Source of the DNA: Zarea fungicola
Taxonomy: Eukaryota > Ascomycota > Sordariomycetes > Hypocreales > Cordycipitaceae
Direction of reading: 5' to 3'
Length of the DNA stretch: 64,000 bases
Assembly (NCBI GenBank): GCA_900169235.1
Contig: FWCC01000081.1
Coordinates: forward strand, 1-64,000
Positions 35,351 to 45,845 of this stretch are shown here, piece by piece (positions within the stretch are counted from its first letter, which is position 1; each line of letters starts with the position of its first letter). The notes beneath the pieces are model-generated. The model did no database searches. It was not told the DNA's origin and saw only the letters and a list, made by a program, of their open reading frames with translations. A program made the translations under genes and the position numbers.

Positions 35351-37988
35351 ATGGATCGCGACTCCTCTCAAGGGCCCCCTATTGCTGTGCCTTTGCGCTC
35401 TCATTCCTATCGACACCCACATCACCACGCCAGCACCTCCAGGTCGAGAAACGGCCTCAACACAAACGCCGCTACCAACCCCGAAATCATCTCCGACTTG
35501 ATATCTAGCCTCAGTGCCAGCCATTTCGACTCGCTACCCATTGCCACCCCAGCCAGTCCCCTTCGTACTGACAATCCATCCACGGCCTTTCCCTTTGATC
35601 GTCCTGACCCATTGGACAACGTCGCCACCTCGCCCGTCGTTCGAACCTCCAAGCATCCCAGCGGCTATACCACCACCAGCCTGCCCACCAGCCCTCGCGC
35701 ACCCTCCCACGACCGCGCCTCGGGCATCCGATCCTTTATTCGAACCAATAGCCTCTCCCGCCCTTCCTCTCGCGGTTCCGTCGCCTCCAGAAACGATGAC
35801 ACTACCAGCATCGGCAATCTCTCCATAGAACCCGGCCCCTTACCCGATCCCGAGCTGCGACCTCGCCGATCCTACGACAGCTGGGGCAAGAAGACGGGCC
35901 GCAGACAAAAAGACATGTTATACATGACCTCCAAGGAGCGTCTCCGCGAAAAGGATCAGGATCGCAAATGGGCCGGCCCTTCCTCTACTGTCCCGGCCAG
36001 CGCCACCAGCAGCGTCCATAGCGGAGGACGCGCCGACCCCTTTCTCGCCGAGACTACCATTGCCGAGGAGCCAGGCCTCGCCGCCAGCACAATTACAGAA
36101 ACAGCCACGACCAGTGCTGCCGCTACCACTGCCGCCAGGTTTTCCACCGATTCGTACAATGGCGCCCAGGCTGCCATTCCCAACCGCGACTCCAGTCTTC
36201 GAAAACCAGGCGCAAAGAAGCGGACAAGCGCCCGTCGCTCCAGACACAATAGCCAAGATATAACCATTCCAGAAATTGCCGAAAATGGTCGCACCAGCAT
36301 CTCATCCCGCACAAGCCACAAGCGCGTCGAGTCCGAGGCCGGACGCTCCTTTCTCTTTGATGTCGACGAATATGCCGCCGTCACCCAGGCCCTCGACGAC
36401 GAGCACGAGCGCGAAAACGGCCATTCAACCCCCAAAGTTGTCGACATTCACCACCGCTCCTTCATCGACGACATTGACCACGAGCCAGCCCCGTCTCCCG
36501 CCATTTCGAGCGGCCGCCGAGCCTACGAACGAGATCAAATGACCATTGGCCGACTGAGCCCCTATCCCTCTGGCGAGCTGAGCAACAAACGAAGCAATTC
36601 CCGTTTAAAGCGACTCTCTGGGAACCAGCCCGCCCCTGCCCGCACAAGCGAACAGTCGGATCGACCACCTCACCCCGTGGCCTACGAGCGACCAGCCTCG
36701 GCCGACTCCATTGACGATGCCGTCGAGTCCTATCTCTGCTCACCCCGACTCTCCCAAAAGATTAACCACCCCCAAACCGGCCGCATCATTTCCTTTTCCG
36801 AGGTTGGCGACCCAGAAGGCTCTGCCGTCTTTTGCTGTGTCGGCATGGGACTCACCCGCTACATTACCACTTTTTACGACGAGTTGGCACTCACCTTGAA
36901 ACTGCGACTCATCACCCCAGATCGTCCAGGTGTTGGTGACAGTGAGGCCTACACGGACGGGACGACGACGCCACTGAGTTGGCCTGGTGCGTACAACTTA
37001 CACATTCATATTCAACTTAACATTCATACTGATTCAGCCAACACCTCTAGATGATGTATATGCAATCTGCTCGGCACTCAAAATTACAAAATTTTCCATT
37101 CTCGCCCACTCGGCCGGCGCCATTTACGCCCTCGCAACAGCCCTCCGTATGCCGCAGCACATTCGAGGCAAGATTCACCTGCTCGCGCCCTGGATCCCTC
37201 CCTCCCAGATGAGCGTCTTTGGCGCTTCCTCCCAGGCACCGCCCACCCATGCCATCCCGACATCCCAGCGCATTCTCCGCGCCCTACCCACACCCTTTCT
37301 CAAAGCCGCCAACAGCAGCTTCATGAGCGCCACCAGCTCCTCCATCACCAGCTCCCTGCCCAAGACGCCCCGCCGGAGCAAGCGCAAGAGCAACGGCAGC
37401 GGCGGTGGAAGAGACAGCCGCAATGCCACGCCCTCGGAGCGCGACCTCGCCGAGCTCGCCAACATTCAAACCGACAATGCTGCCGACCGCATCGTTCCCA
37501 CGCCCGACGCCACCGAAAACATGGACAGAATGCACCCCCCACAGAACAGCATGTATGCCACTGGCGTCTCCGTGTCTGGCTTCACCGCCGCCGCCGACAA
37601 GGAGCGCCAAGTCATCTACGACACCCGCCTCACCCACGCCATTTGGGATCTCGCCACTACCGGCGCCAACCCCGCCGTCGATTTGCTCGTCTGTCTCGAG
37701 CGCCGACACACCATTGGCTTTCGCTACGTCGACATAACCCGGCCAGTCGTCATTCATCACGGAAGCAAGGATAACAGGGTGCCCGTTGACAACGTCAAGT
37801 GGCTCGGCAAGAGCATGAGGCGCTGCGAAGTGCGTATCCTCGAGGGTGAAGGGCATGGCCTCATGGCCAGCGCGACGGTCATGGGCTCCGTGCTCATGGA
37901 GATGAGTAAAGAGTGGGAGGACTGGATGAGGGTGACTGGTGATGATAGTCGACATCGAGAGCGGGGGAGGAGGGCGTCGCAGAGGTAG
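35351..37988 (+). CDS. Alpha/beta hydrolase with long disordered N-terminal region
   Basis: Two exons, 35351-36986 and 37051-37988, with a 64-bp intron (GTGCGT...CTCTAG), giving 857 residues. A nearer AG at 37037 would bring in a stop, so the TAG acceptor at 37050 is used. Residues 1-480 are Ser/Pro/Arg/Thr-rich, low-complexity and probably disordered, with many SP/TP and basophilic phosphorylation-like sites. The fold follows from about residue 490. The nucleophile elbow is AHSAGA (Ser about 566), the acid lies in GSKDNRVP (about 784) and the His in EGEGHGL (about 813). A Ser/Lys-rich insert splits the fold around 610-660. Substrate unknown. GC-rich coding sequence suggests a conserved core gene. 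ATG 35351 is the first usable start. Confidence 0.85.
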
Positions 37989-38182
37989 GAAAACTTGTTG
38001 AATTGGACACTTGGATTGGAATCTGCACGGACCGGAATTCTGCATGGATTGGAATTCTGCATGCATCTTGGAATGGAATGGACGGCCACACAATTACTTT
38101 TTATTTTTTTTTATTCTTATTTTTTATTACTATTCTTTTTTTCTTTCTTTTTTTCTTCTTCTTTCATAGCAGTTAATATTGG
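37989..38182. other. 3' flank of the hydrolase gene with short repeats
   Basis: Near-tandem GGAATTCTGCATGGATT units lie at about 38010-38065. A T-rich tract (38090-38165) then probably serves as the 3' end region of the hydrolase gene. Confidence 0.5.
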
Positions 38183-38275
38183 ATATCCCCACGAATAGCT
38201 GACAGCTACACGACTGTGTCTATTTATTTACTCTTTTATATTTAAAAAATAATGACTTGATTTTAGTTTACATTC
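38183..38275 (+). repeat. Direct repeat, copy A
   Basis: About 93 bp starting ATATCCCCACGAAT. It matches 39399-39492 in the same orientation at roughly 88 percent by eye, and most differences are C/T or G/A. The pair brackets the secreted-peptide gene remnant and the assembly gap. Neither copy is part of a coding frame I can support. Confidence 0.8.
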
Positions 38276-38856
38276 TTTGGCAGTAATGAGCAGTGTTTTC
38301 ATCTTCACTTTATTCTCTACTTATGAGTTTGCTGCTTGGAGTTTGCTGCTTGGACAACTTGGGACGACGCAATATGTTGCCGGTAAAGCCATGAGCCTAG
38401 CTTCAATTTTAGCTGAAAATGAAAGTCATGGTGCCCGTCTTGTTGGGTACCTTGACATGTATTTCATGCGCCCTACTCAACATATGGACCAGTTTGGTAG
38501 TTTCATATGAGACCTCTTATCGAGCTGATTTCAAGACACGGCAATTACTGGAACCAATCAACGGATTCATGGCAGGGCATGTGCCGCTATTCTTAAACCC
38601 TGTCTCGAGAAACAAAAAACAAGCAGCGAATATTATTTCCCCTAGCCGATCCGGATGATATCAGATGACAGAAACTACGCCGTGCTAGTTGAAATGATTC
38701 CGCGACAATGTTTGATCAATTCGAAACATGGAACCATTCTATAAAGTAAAGAGCAGACCCGTGAGTACTTGTACACCTTCCAACACTCTACATCCTACAT
38801 CTTACATCCAGTTCCACATATATCAACATTCCACGTCACAAAGTTTACCCATCGCC

Positions 38857-39114
38857 ATAATAAAGACCTCTATTATCCTTGTCGCTGGTTTCGCTGGTTT
38901 CGCTGGTTCCGCGCTAGGGCGACCTGTGAGCCCACTCGACACATCAACGCTACAGCCAAGGCAGGGTCTCCTTGATGTCGTCGCAAATGCCATTGCAATG
39001 GTAGGCCCCATTGGCGTACTTAGTAGCGGCGATGTATACAACTATCAGCCACTACACCATCCTGTTCAGGGCAAGACCATAGGCGCGCCAGCGGCACCGG
39101 CGGGAGGCGCATGA
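38857..39114 (+). pseudogene. Small secreted peptide gene that appears to lack its start codon
   Basis: The frame reads IIKTSIILVAGFAGFAGSA then LGRPVSPLDTS and ends TIGAPAAPAGGA, that is a textbook signal peptide plus a short Pro/Gly/Ala-rich mature peptide of about 65 residues. At the expected initiation site, after the CATCGCC context, the codons are ATA ATA instead of ATG. A TATA-like TCTATAAAG lies at about 38737 and the stretch between reads like a CA-rich leader. An in-frame ATG at 38728 lies upstream of that TATA-like element and would bury the signal peptide. A G-to-A loss of the start codon is the simplest reading. A non-AUG start is the alternative. Confidence 0.5.
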
Positions 39115-39307
39115 GGGAATATCTACGGAGTAATGGATGCGGGCTGGTCAGTCGTGACGCAGGACTGTCTTTCTGTATCAAGGCGTATGGCAAAAATTGC
39201 CGACCGACGTGGCCGAAATGCTTCATTGGAAGCTAGGGAAGCAGCGGAGGAAATAAGTAGTCACTCTTATGCGCATTGTTCAAAGAAAACTGTTGCGCGG
39301 GGTGTGA

Positions 39308-39369
39308 NNNNNNNNNNNNNNNNNNNNNNNNNNNNNNNNNNNNNNNNNNNNNNNNNNNNNNNNNNNNNN
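39308..39369. other. Assembly gap (62 N)
   Basis: Run of 62 undetermined bases. The real length may differ. It lies between the secreted-peptide remnant and the second copy of the direct repeat. Confidence 0.99.
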
Positions 39370-39398
39370 TTCCTGTTCTGCGTGACAAAAACATATAT

Positions 39399-39492
39399 AT
39401 ATCCCCACGAATGGCTGACAGCCACACGACTGTGTCCATTTCTTTACTCTGTTACGTTTAAAAATAATGACACTACTTTAGTTTATACATTC
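39399..39492 (+). repeat. Direct repeat, copy B
   Basis: Second copy of the 38183-38275 element, starting ATATCCCCACGAAT, in the same orientation and 30 bp right of the assembly gap. Confidence 0.8.
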
Positions 39493-41812
39493 GACAAGAA
39501 TGAGCTGGTGATTGTACTCAATTTGTCATTTTACGGCCATGGACAGTGACTGCGTTGGCCACCTAGACTTGTAATGGAGAAGAAGACGAGGGCCTGTCGA
39601 GCTACGACTGGGAACAAATGGGGGCAACATGAACAAGCTGGATTGAATAAATATGAGCTGCTGTAGATATCGTGACCTGTTCAAAATATTGAAAATAAAC
39701 CGCAATCGGTCCTCGAGGTCGCAGATGTAAAAGGCTGGAAAACTCTAGGGTAGTGGTATGGTCGTTTGATTACTCTAGACTTGATTGAATGCAGGTTTGG
39801 CTTTTTGATGTAACCCTGGCTTAGAATCGGATTGCAGGTTTTTGTGGTATCTTTACGTTATCTTTTATTGCAATCTATTTTTGAATTAGTTGATACATGA
39901 GTTTTACGGTTTGAGGATGGGTGAGAATTGTATCTAAGCCAACTAACTTTTCATTTTCTGTTATTCAGTTTACTTTCTCTCTGCATATAAAGACTAAATG
40001 AGCATAAGACTGGGTTCAGAATGACTGCATGCCCGATTGTTGTGACTGCTGAGTTTGTGACTGCTGAGTCAGGTCAAGCAGCTCTTCCTGAGAGGCCTGA
40101 CTCCTGCCGTCGACACGAGGTCATTACGGCAGCTGAGGAGGGAAGATGAATTGCCCTGTTTGTTGTCTGCTTTCCCCCTGCTTCCTAATTTGTGTATGTA
40201 GAAGAGCATTTCCCCCCCTAGCCGTAGCTAGATTTTGACCACAATTAAATTACACTAAGCATTTATACTGGGAGACACTCCTCTTAGTACCGTGCCTCGT
40301 AACTGCTTTTGCTCATACCAACACCGATACTCTCACATCGTCGTACAGGAATGTGCCGATTGAGTTTAGGCTACTAAACAACTTTATTACACTAGCCTCT
40401 GTGCAAAATTTAGAGCTTGCATTCAACAAGGTACTCTGTTGAAAATCTCAATGTTTTTCGTAGGCAGTGTACTGCCAGTAGCCCTAGGTGCAACCTCCAG
40501 CGAAAGCCGGCTTACTGCAGCTGACGAGCTGTTGGTTTGTCGAGACCCGGTACCATGCAAAGATAGTTGAAACTACATCTCTGGCCGACGCCTTCTACAT
40601 ATCCCCGCACTAGATTCTCGGCTCTGACTGGGTCATATCTGACCCAGTCGCTCTATGATAAGCTGCCGAACCAGCATATTTCGTAAGCAGCAAATTAACT
40701 GTTTTAACCAACTTGATAGTACCAAGCCATCATGAGTAACGCATTGGGATAATGGAACACCTAAATTAGTTAGCAGGCGGAGGTCGGTGGATCGTGTTGC
40801 CCGACCAAACGGCACATACGCCGCATGCCGAGACAAAAGTTGTCCGCCGCGGAGCCACCAAGATCCCAGTCAGTCTTACGCAGATGTAGCAACTGTGGAA
40901 ATGTGTTTCCCTCATCGCAGCCCTGCCGAGTACGGGCCATTATCCAAGCTACGGGTGAAACCTTGGCGAATGATCATTAGCGCCTTAACCTTAAAATGAT
41001 CTCCAGCTAGCGGAATTGAAGTGCCGCATTGCTTACTAGGATCAGTTAGCTTCAGCTGGCGGTGAATTGCTGACATTGCCAAGGGCATAGAAGTTACTCC
41101 GTGGAGCATGTAGTTTGTATGTAAAGACAGAGAGGCATGGTGGCCCCTCCACTTTGAAAAATGGAAACCAATTTTACCGGTGCTTGGCAAGCCGTTAGTC
41201 GCGAGGGGATTTGGGGCTGCCGATACGCGTGTTCAACTGTAGAGACCAACATATGTTTGAGATGATACTGTGTCCTCTATGCTCCGTGATTGGACAAATA
41301 ATATCTCGTAATCATCCATCTCAGAGAATATGGAGCATAATTGTCTACAATTGCAATCCTCTCGTAGACACCATTACGTGCCGCTGACATGAACTACCGA
41401 CAGCATCACTACTCAACGTTCCTAAACACGCCGTCAAGATTTCCCCATACTATCCATTTTCATGTGCCCCAGAACTACCTTGGCAGGGGTAACAGTGTAC
41501 GTCACTCATACTATCTGATTATGGATCGAAACACACGCCACAAACTATCCTGAAGGCGTTTAGAAACGTTCTAGATCCAGTGACTGTTACCGACATTTGA
41601 ATCCGACACCTTTAGAAAATCGCCGCCAAGTTAGATCATCAGACTGATGAAGGTTTCTGAACTGCTTATCATAATACTATAAATATATCGCATGCACCGC
41701 CTCAATCTGAGAGTCCCTTCAAAGTACACCAGCGCTCGCAATCACGGCTCGCAGGCACATTGCACTCATCTCACCTCTTACTCTTTACAACCACCGCTAC
41801 CTCTGCATCAGC
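39493..41812. other. AT-rich intergenic region with one perfect hairpin
   Basis: About 2.3 kb with no supported gene. A perfect 10-bp inverted repeat with a 4-base loop lies at 40626-40649 (GACTGGGTCA...TGACCCAGTC). The right end is the 5' flank of the two-module secreted protein. The short leader at about 41690-41812 looks like a typical promoter and 5'UTR. Confidence 0.5.
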
Positions 41813-42957
41813 ATGAGAATACTTTCGCTCGCCATAGTGCTACTCGCTAGGCTTGGACTCGCGGCCCCGGCAGCAAGTTCGAGCGAAGCATCAAGCATCC
41901 ATGTCCGCTTTGAGCTGCTCAATGAGCCCTCCGAGATGGCGCTGACCATTGTCGACGCAGCCAGCAATGAAGTGCTTGGCAGGGCTTGCTCCACCAAACT
42001 CGACAGCGGCAAGTTTACCAACTGGCCTGTTTCTATCGCTCTGGACACCAGTGGACGCGGCACAGGTAACATCACTCTGGGCACCACTACCCAGCCGATG
42101 GTGTACAACGCGGACCCAGCTGCCAGCCTATCCTGCGACAAAATCTTCAACGAAAAAGCAATCTTTATTTCCTGCAAAGCTGTTGTTCCGGCAGATATAG
42201 AGTTCGCTTCTACAGAGGACAGAAAGGCTGTTGAATGTATCTCAAACGCTGCTGCTTCTCTGGCCGCGGTGGCGGATGCCATGAACGAAGCAGGCAACGC
42301 CGACGGTCCCGCTCCTCATTCTTTCACTGATGAGCTCAACGGCGGTTCAAACTCTACCGAGATTGAAACTACCAATGGCAAGAGGCAGACTAACCCATGC
42401 TCGCAGTGGACGCCCGACACGCGCCGCGTTGGCGACGGTGACCCGTGGCGGCACAACCTTCACACCCAGATTAGTGTATGTCAAAACACAACGAAATTCA
42501 CCCCTCTTCACCCTTTATCCATACCGACTATTAGAGTTGAACTGATGAATGTACTGCCATGATCTAGCTGCCCGCCAACTGTGGTGGCGCCCAGAGCTGC
42601 TCAGCCAGCTACAACGAAAACAGAGGCTGGTCCTTTACCGCCAACCTCGGCGGCTCGTCGGGGTGGATCAGCGGCGGCTTCTCCGTGTCGTACACCCAGT
42701 CGTCAGGCAACTCGTACACGTGTGGCGGCGGCAGAGGGGAGACCGTTTGCGTGTGGTACAACCAGGCGTTTACCGAATACAACGTCGTATCCGGCTCGCG
42801 CAACGGGTGCGGCCAGTTCTCGCCCAGCAGGTATACCAAGATTTCGTCGCCGAATACGAATAACAGCGGAGGAAGCGTGTATTGTGTCTCTGGCGGTAAC
42901 TGCCGCAACAAGGGAGATAGATACTGGCAGCTCTACACCCATCATGGACCGCCTTAG
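41813..42957 (+). CDS. Two-module secreted pre-pro-protein with cysteine-rich C-terminal domain
   Basis: Two exons, 41813-42475 and 42568-42957, with a 92-bp intron (GTATGT...GATCTAG), giving 350 residues. A signal peptide (MRILSLAIVLLARLGLAAPA) is followed by a 170-residue beta-rich N-terminal module with four cysteines and an N-glycosylation site. A dibasic NGKR site near residue 195 then precedes a C-terminal domain of about 155 residues. That domain has eight cysteines and is very rich in Gly, Ser, Asn, Tyr and Trp (GWSFTANLGGSSGWISGGFS). The layout of signal, pro-module, KR and compact Cys-rich domain is that of Kex2-activated secreted proteins such as killer-type or antimicrobial proteins and effectors. 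I do not recognise the family. Function is inference. Confidence 0.8.
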
Positions 42958-43254
42958 ATTTTAGGCTCTTCATCGCGGAGTTCGGGTTGGTTTCTATTAG
43001 GTTCATAGCATTTACTCCCACTCTTGAGCTGTAAATTGCAAAAGAAATGAAGCCGAATTATCCCGTTTCGCTCGCTTTTAACCCTCAGCTGCCACTCTCA
43101 GCAGCATGACGAACTATTTCAGCTCTCACACAGTTACTGCCACGGTCTAATTCTGCATACAGAACTGGCCCCATCCGACACTTTTCAACATTGAATAATC
43201 CTAGTAGTGACGAATAGCTTGCTACCGTAGTCCCGCTCGACGATTACTAGCTGT
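42958..43254. other. Intergenic region between convergent genes
   Basis: The 3' flanks of the two-module secreted protein (plus) and the Zn2Cys6 regulator (minus). Nothing else seen. Confidence 0.5.
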
Positions 43255-45525
43255 TTAGCTTCCCGACCGCATGATGTCTACTGCCTGCAAGAAAAAGGAC
43301 TCGAGGCGCAGCGCCGCCGGTCTAAGAAATATATTTGCCTCTCGAGTTCCCGATGCTTTGAGTGCTTGCGCCGATTCCACAAACGATTCCAGAAGACGAT
43401 ATGCCTTTTCAACATCTTGTCGCTCAGATGCCATAAGGAATAGATATATGAGAAAGTTGGCGCACGTAATCAGCTGCGACCGAGCATCTATACGGCAACG
43501 TCAGCATTAGTTCTTTGCCCACGCTCGACAAGCGTTGGAAAAAGTACATACGGCGACCCCAGAAGCCATTCAAGTCATTTGTGGTAATCTGGGAGAGGAA
43601 GTTGGTAAACTCCGCGAAAGCTGCGAGTGCATCGGGGAGCCAAACACACAAATTCGAGTCAGGATCGCCTTTTGCTTCTTTTGTGGCGGGATGCATCAGA
43701 GCGCGGTACAGCAGGACCTTTGTGGTGTATGTGCTCAAATGTACCGGGCCTTGTGCAAGTCAGATTACATGGATTGGAGTGTCAATTCAGTCTCGCACAA
43801 TGCTCACAATTATAGGAGGACTTCCCTGCGTCTTGTCCGCGGCTGTGGAGAGAGAGGCATGAAGGGGCCAAGCTGGCCCAGTGTCTGAGTTCAGTCTTGA
43901 TCGAGATGAGCTTAGCCTCTGTGGCCGTTTTGTCGGGCAAATCGTCTCCTTTGGGATATGTTTGGCTAGAGTGTTCGGAAACCGTGATTAGCAATTTTCA
44001 TCTGTAGAGTGATCCCACAGGATCAGTCAGGGACAAACAAGGGCCGCGACGTACAAACCCAAATCTAGAATCATTCGGAGACTCCGTGCAAGTTTGACCA
44101 TTTGAAGAAAACGAGCCGCAACGGCCACATCAAACTCAGTACTAGTAGGATCCAACAGATGCTGCAAGTCGTCTGGTACAGTATCCCCGTCGTGCACATC
44201 CTCCATGTCCGGCTCCAGTGTATTAAACGAATGTTGCCCAATATGCGGCGGATGACCGTAGCAAACAGCCGACCAACACTCCGTTATGTACACCGCCCAC
44301 CAGAGCTTTCGCCGCGTCCTCTTTTCCTCGAGAGGTATACTCCAATCAGATGGATCCTGGTGCAGTCCGAGAACCTGTGCCGTCGCAGTCGCTTGTGCTG
44401 AGAGCGCCCAGGTACTCGGCTCCTCAATCGTATCGACAAACGGCGGTGTGGCGTGTATCAAAAGCAAACACGCCGTCAGCGAAAGTGTGTTTGGATTCTC
44501 AATCTCCCGTCGGAGGGCGGCATGTGCATGGTCCAAAACCTCGTCTTGCGCAAAGCGGCATGGTTCCTCAATTCCAGAGTCGGCACACTCCCAGAATACG
44601 GAGGCCAGCCCATAGACGGCACCTCGTAGACAGACTGGCAATTTATCTCTATCCGAGGCATACAACTGCAAGAATCGGCGCTTAGGAATTATCGGAAGTA
44701 CTGGGTGCACATGTCGAAAGTATAATCGTACCAAATGCTCGCCGTAGGGGTGCACCATGGCTTCGATGGCATCAGCCGCGGTCTGGATGGCCCGGTTCGC
44801 CGCCGCGGTGCGCTCGACCAGCAAAAACAAAAAGTTCACGGGCCGGTCATTAGCAGCTTGGGATCCGTGGTAGACTGGTACGACATTGGCATCGACACTC
44901 TGGTACTCGTCGAGAATATCGTAACGGAATTCACCAAGAAGCATGGAGTCTTGCTCCGCGGCTGGGCCGATGAAGTAGGTAGATCTTCCTTCATTTTCCT
45001 CGAGGCTGCGAATGGGTAACGGCAAAAGCGTCGGATTGAGGTGTATTCGTTCTGTGCTTGGTACACCGGTCGCTGCCGACCAAGTCAACGACTCGTTATC
45101 CCGAGTTGCGGATTGTGGTTGCGACGCCGTGCCAGCCAGGTCGCCATCCCGTGCTTGAGCCGCAGTTGCCGACCGGCACAATATGTTTCTACTCTGACAA
45201 AAATTGCCTAAACGCAGTGGCAGAGACGGTAAAATTGTCAGTCATGAAAGGATTATGCGAGGGTAGAGCTTGTTTGGAGCGTGTACAGTCGTCATCACTT
45301 ACATGGTGGCCTGGACGTGATGACGCAGGCCGTCTTTCGTCTCCTGCAGGCATCACACGGCCTACTCAATCGGCTTCCCCGCGCCCTCGGCGTTCCAAAG
45401 GTGCTGTGCACCACATAAGCCGGCTCGCGCGGCTTCAGCCCCTGGTGGCCAGATTCGCCGTTGTTCGCAGGCCGCCGTCGGCTGCCGCGCCGCCCTGCTG
45501 AAGATGCGGTGACTCGATTGCTCAT
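43255..45525 (-). CDS. Zn2Cys6 fungal transcription factor
   Basis: Five exons on the minus strand: 45525-45303, 45207-44055, 43965-43808, 43749-43552 and 43487-43255, with introns of 95, 89, 58 and 64 bp, giving 654 residues. The binuclear cluster is C57-x2-C60-x6-C67-x7-C75-x2-C78-x6-C85, with RRRK between the second and third Cys. It is split by intron 1 exactly at the fourth Cys. The middle-homology domain (fungal-specific trans domain) covers roughly residues 170-400 (LVRLYFRHVHPVLPIIPKRR, WWAVYITECW). The C-terminus has the family-typical HARSQLITCANFLIYLFLMA. It lies beside an NCS1 permease and a hydantoinase, and CGG-N8-CGG sits about 80 bp upstream of its ATG, so it is the likely local regulator. 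Confidence 0.9.
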
Positions 45526-45602
45526 GGCTGCTGGAACCGACTTCGGCTCTCTCTTACCTCTGCTGATTTACTTTTAACGAAAATGGAATGAGATAACGCT
45601 GT

Positions 45603-45616
45603 CGGCGTAGAATCGG
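45603..45616. promoter_or_regulatory. CGG-N8-CGG site in the regulator promoter
   Basis: CGG triplets at 45603-45605 and 45614-45616, 11 bp apart, followed by CGTACC. The site lies about 80 bp upstream of the Zn2Cys6 gene start. Spacing and flanking bases match the array at 48676-48711, so it is a candidate autoregulatory site. Zn2Cys6 proteins typically contact CGG triplets. Confidence 0.5.
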
Positions 45617-45845
45617 CGTACCTCCAGGTGAGACGGTGGGGACTGATGAATTTCCCCAGATTAAAGCCACCAGACTTGGAACTAGTCCAGACTGCTTACT
45701 GGAGGTTGAGTAACGCAAGTAAGCTAGTGGTGCTATCTAGTACGGTCTGGCATGGTGGCTATTCCTCTGGCTCAATAATATTTATGAGAATGACGATCGC
45801 TAGCAGTCTGTGGTTACTGTCTCGCTAGTCTGAAACAACGACACG

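Noticed and set aside
37284..38093. Long minus-strand frame (about 269 codons) opposite the alpha/beta hydrolase
   Set aside because: It is the reverse of a GC-rich coding exon with complete catalytic motifs on the plus strand, and it has low-complexity Gly/Ala/Val composition typical of antisense shadows.
38728..38856. ATG-led N-terminal extension of the secreted peptide frame
   Set aside because: It lies upstream of or over a TATA-like element and would bury an excellent signal peptide. It reads as leader sequence.
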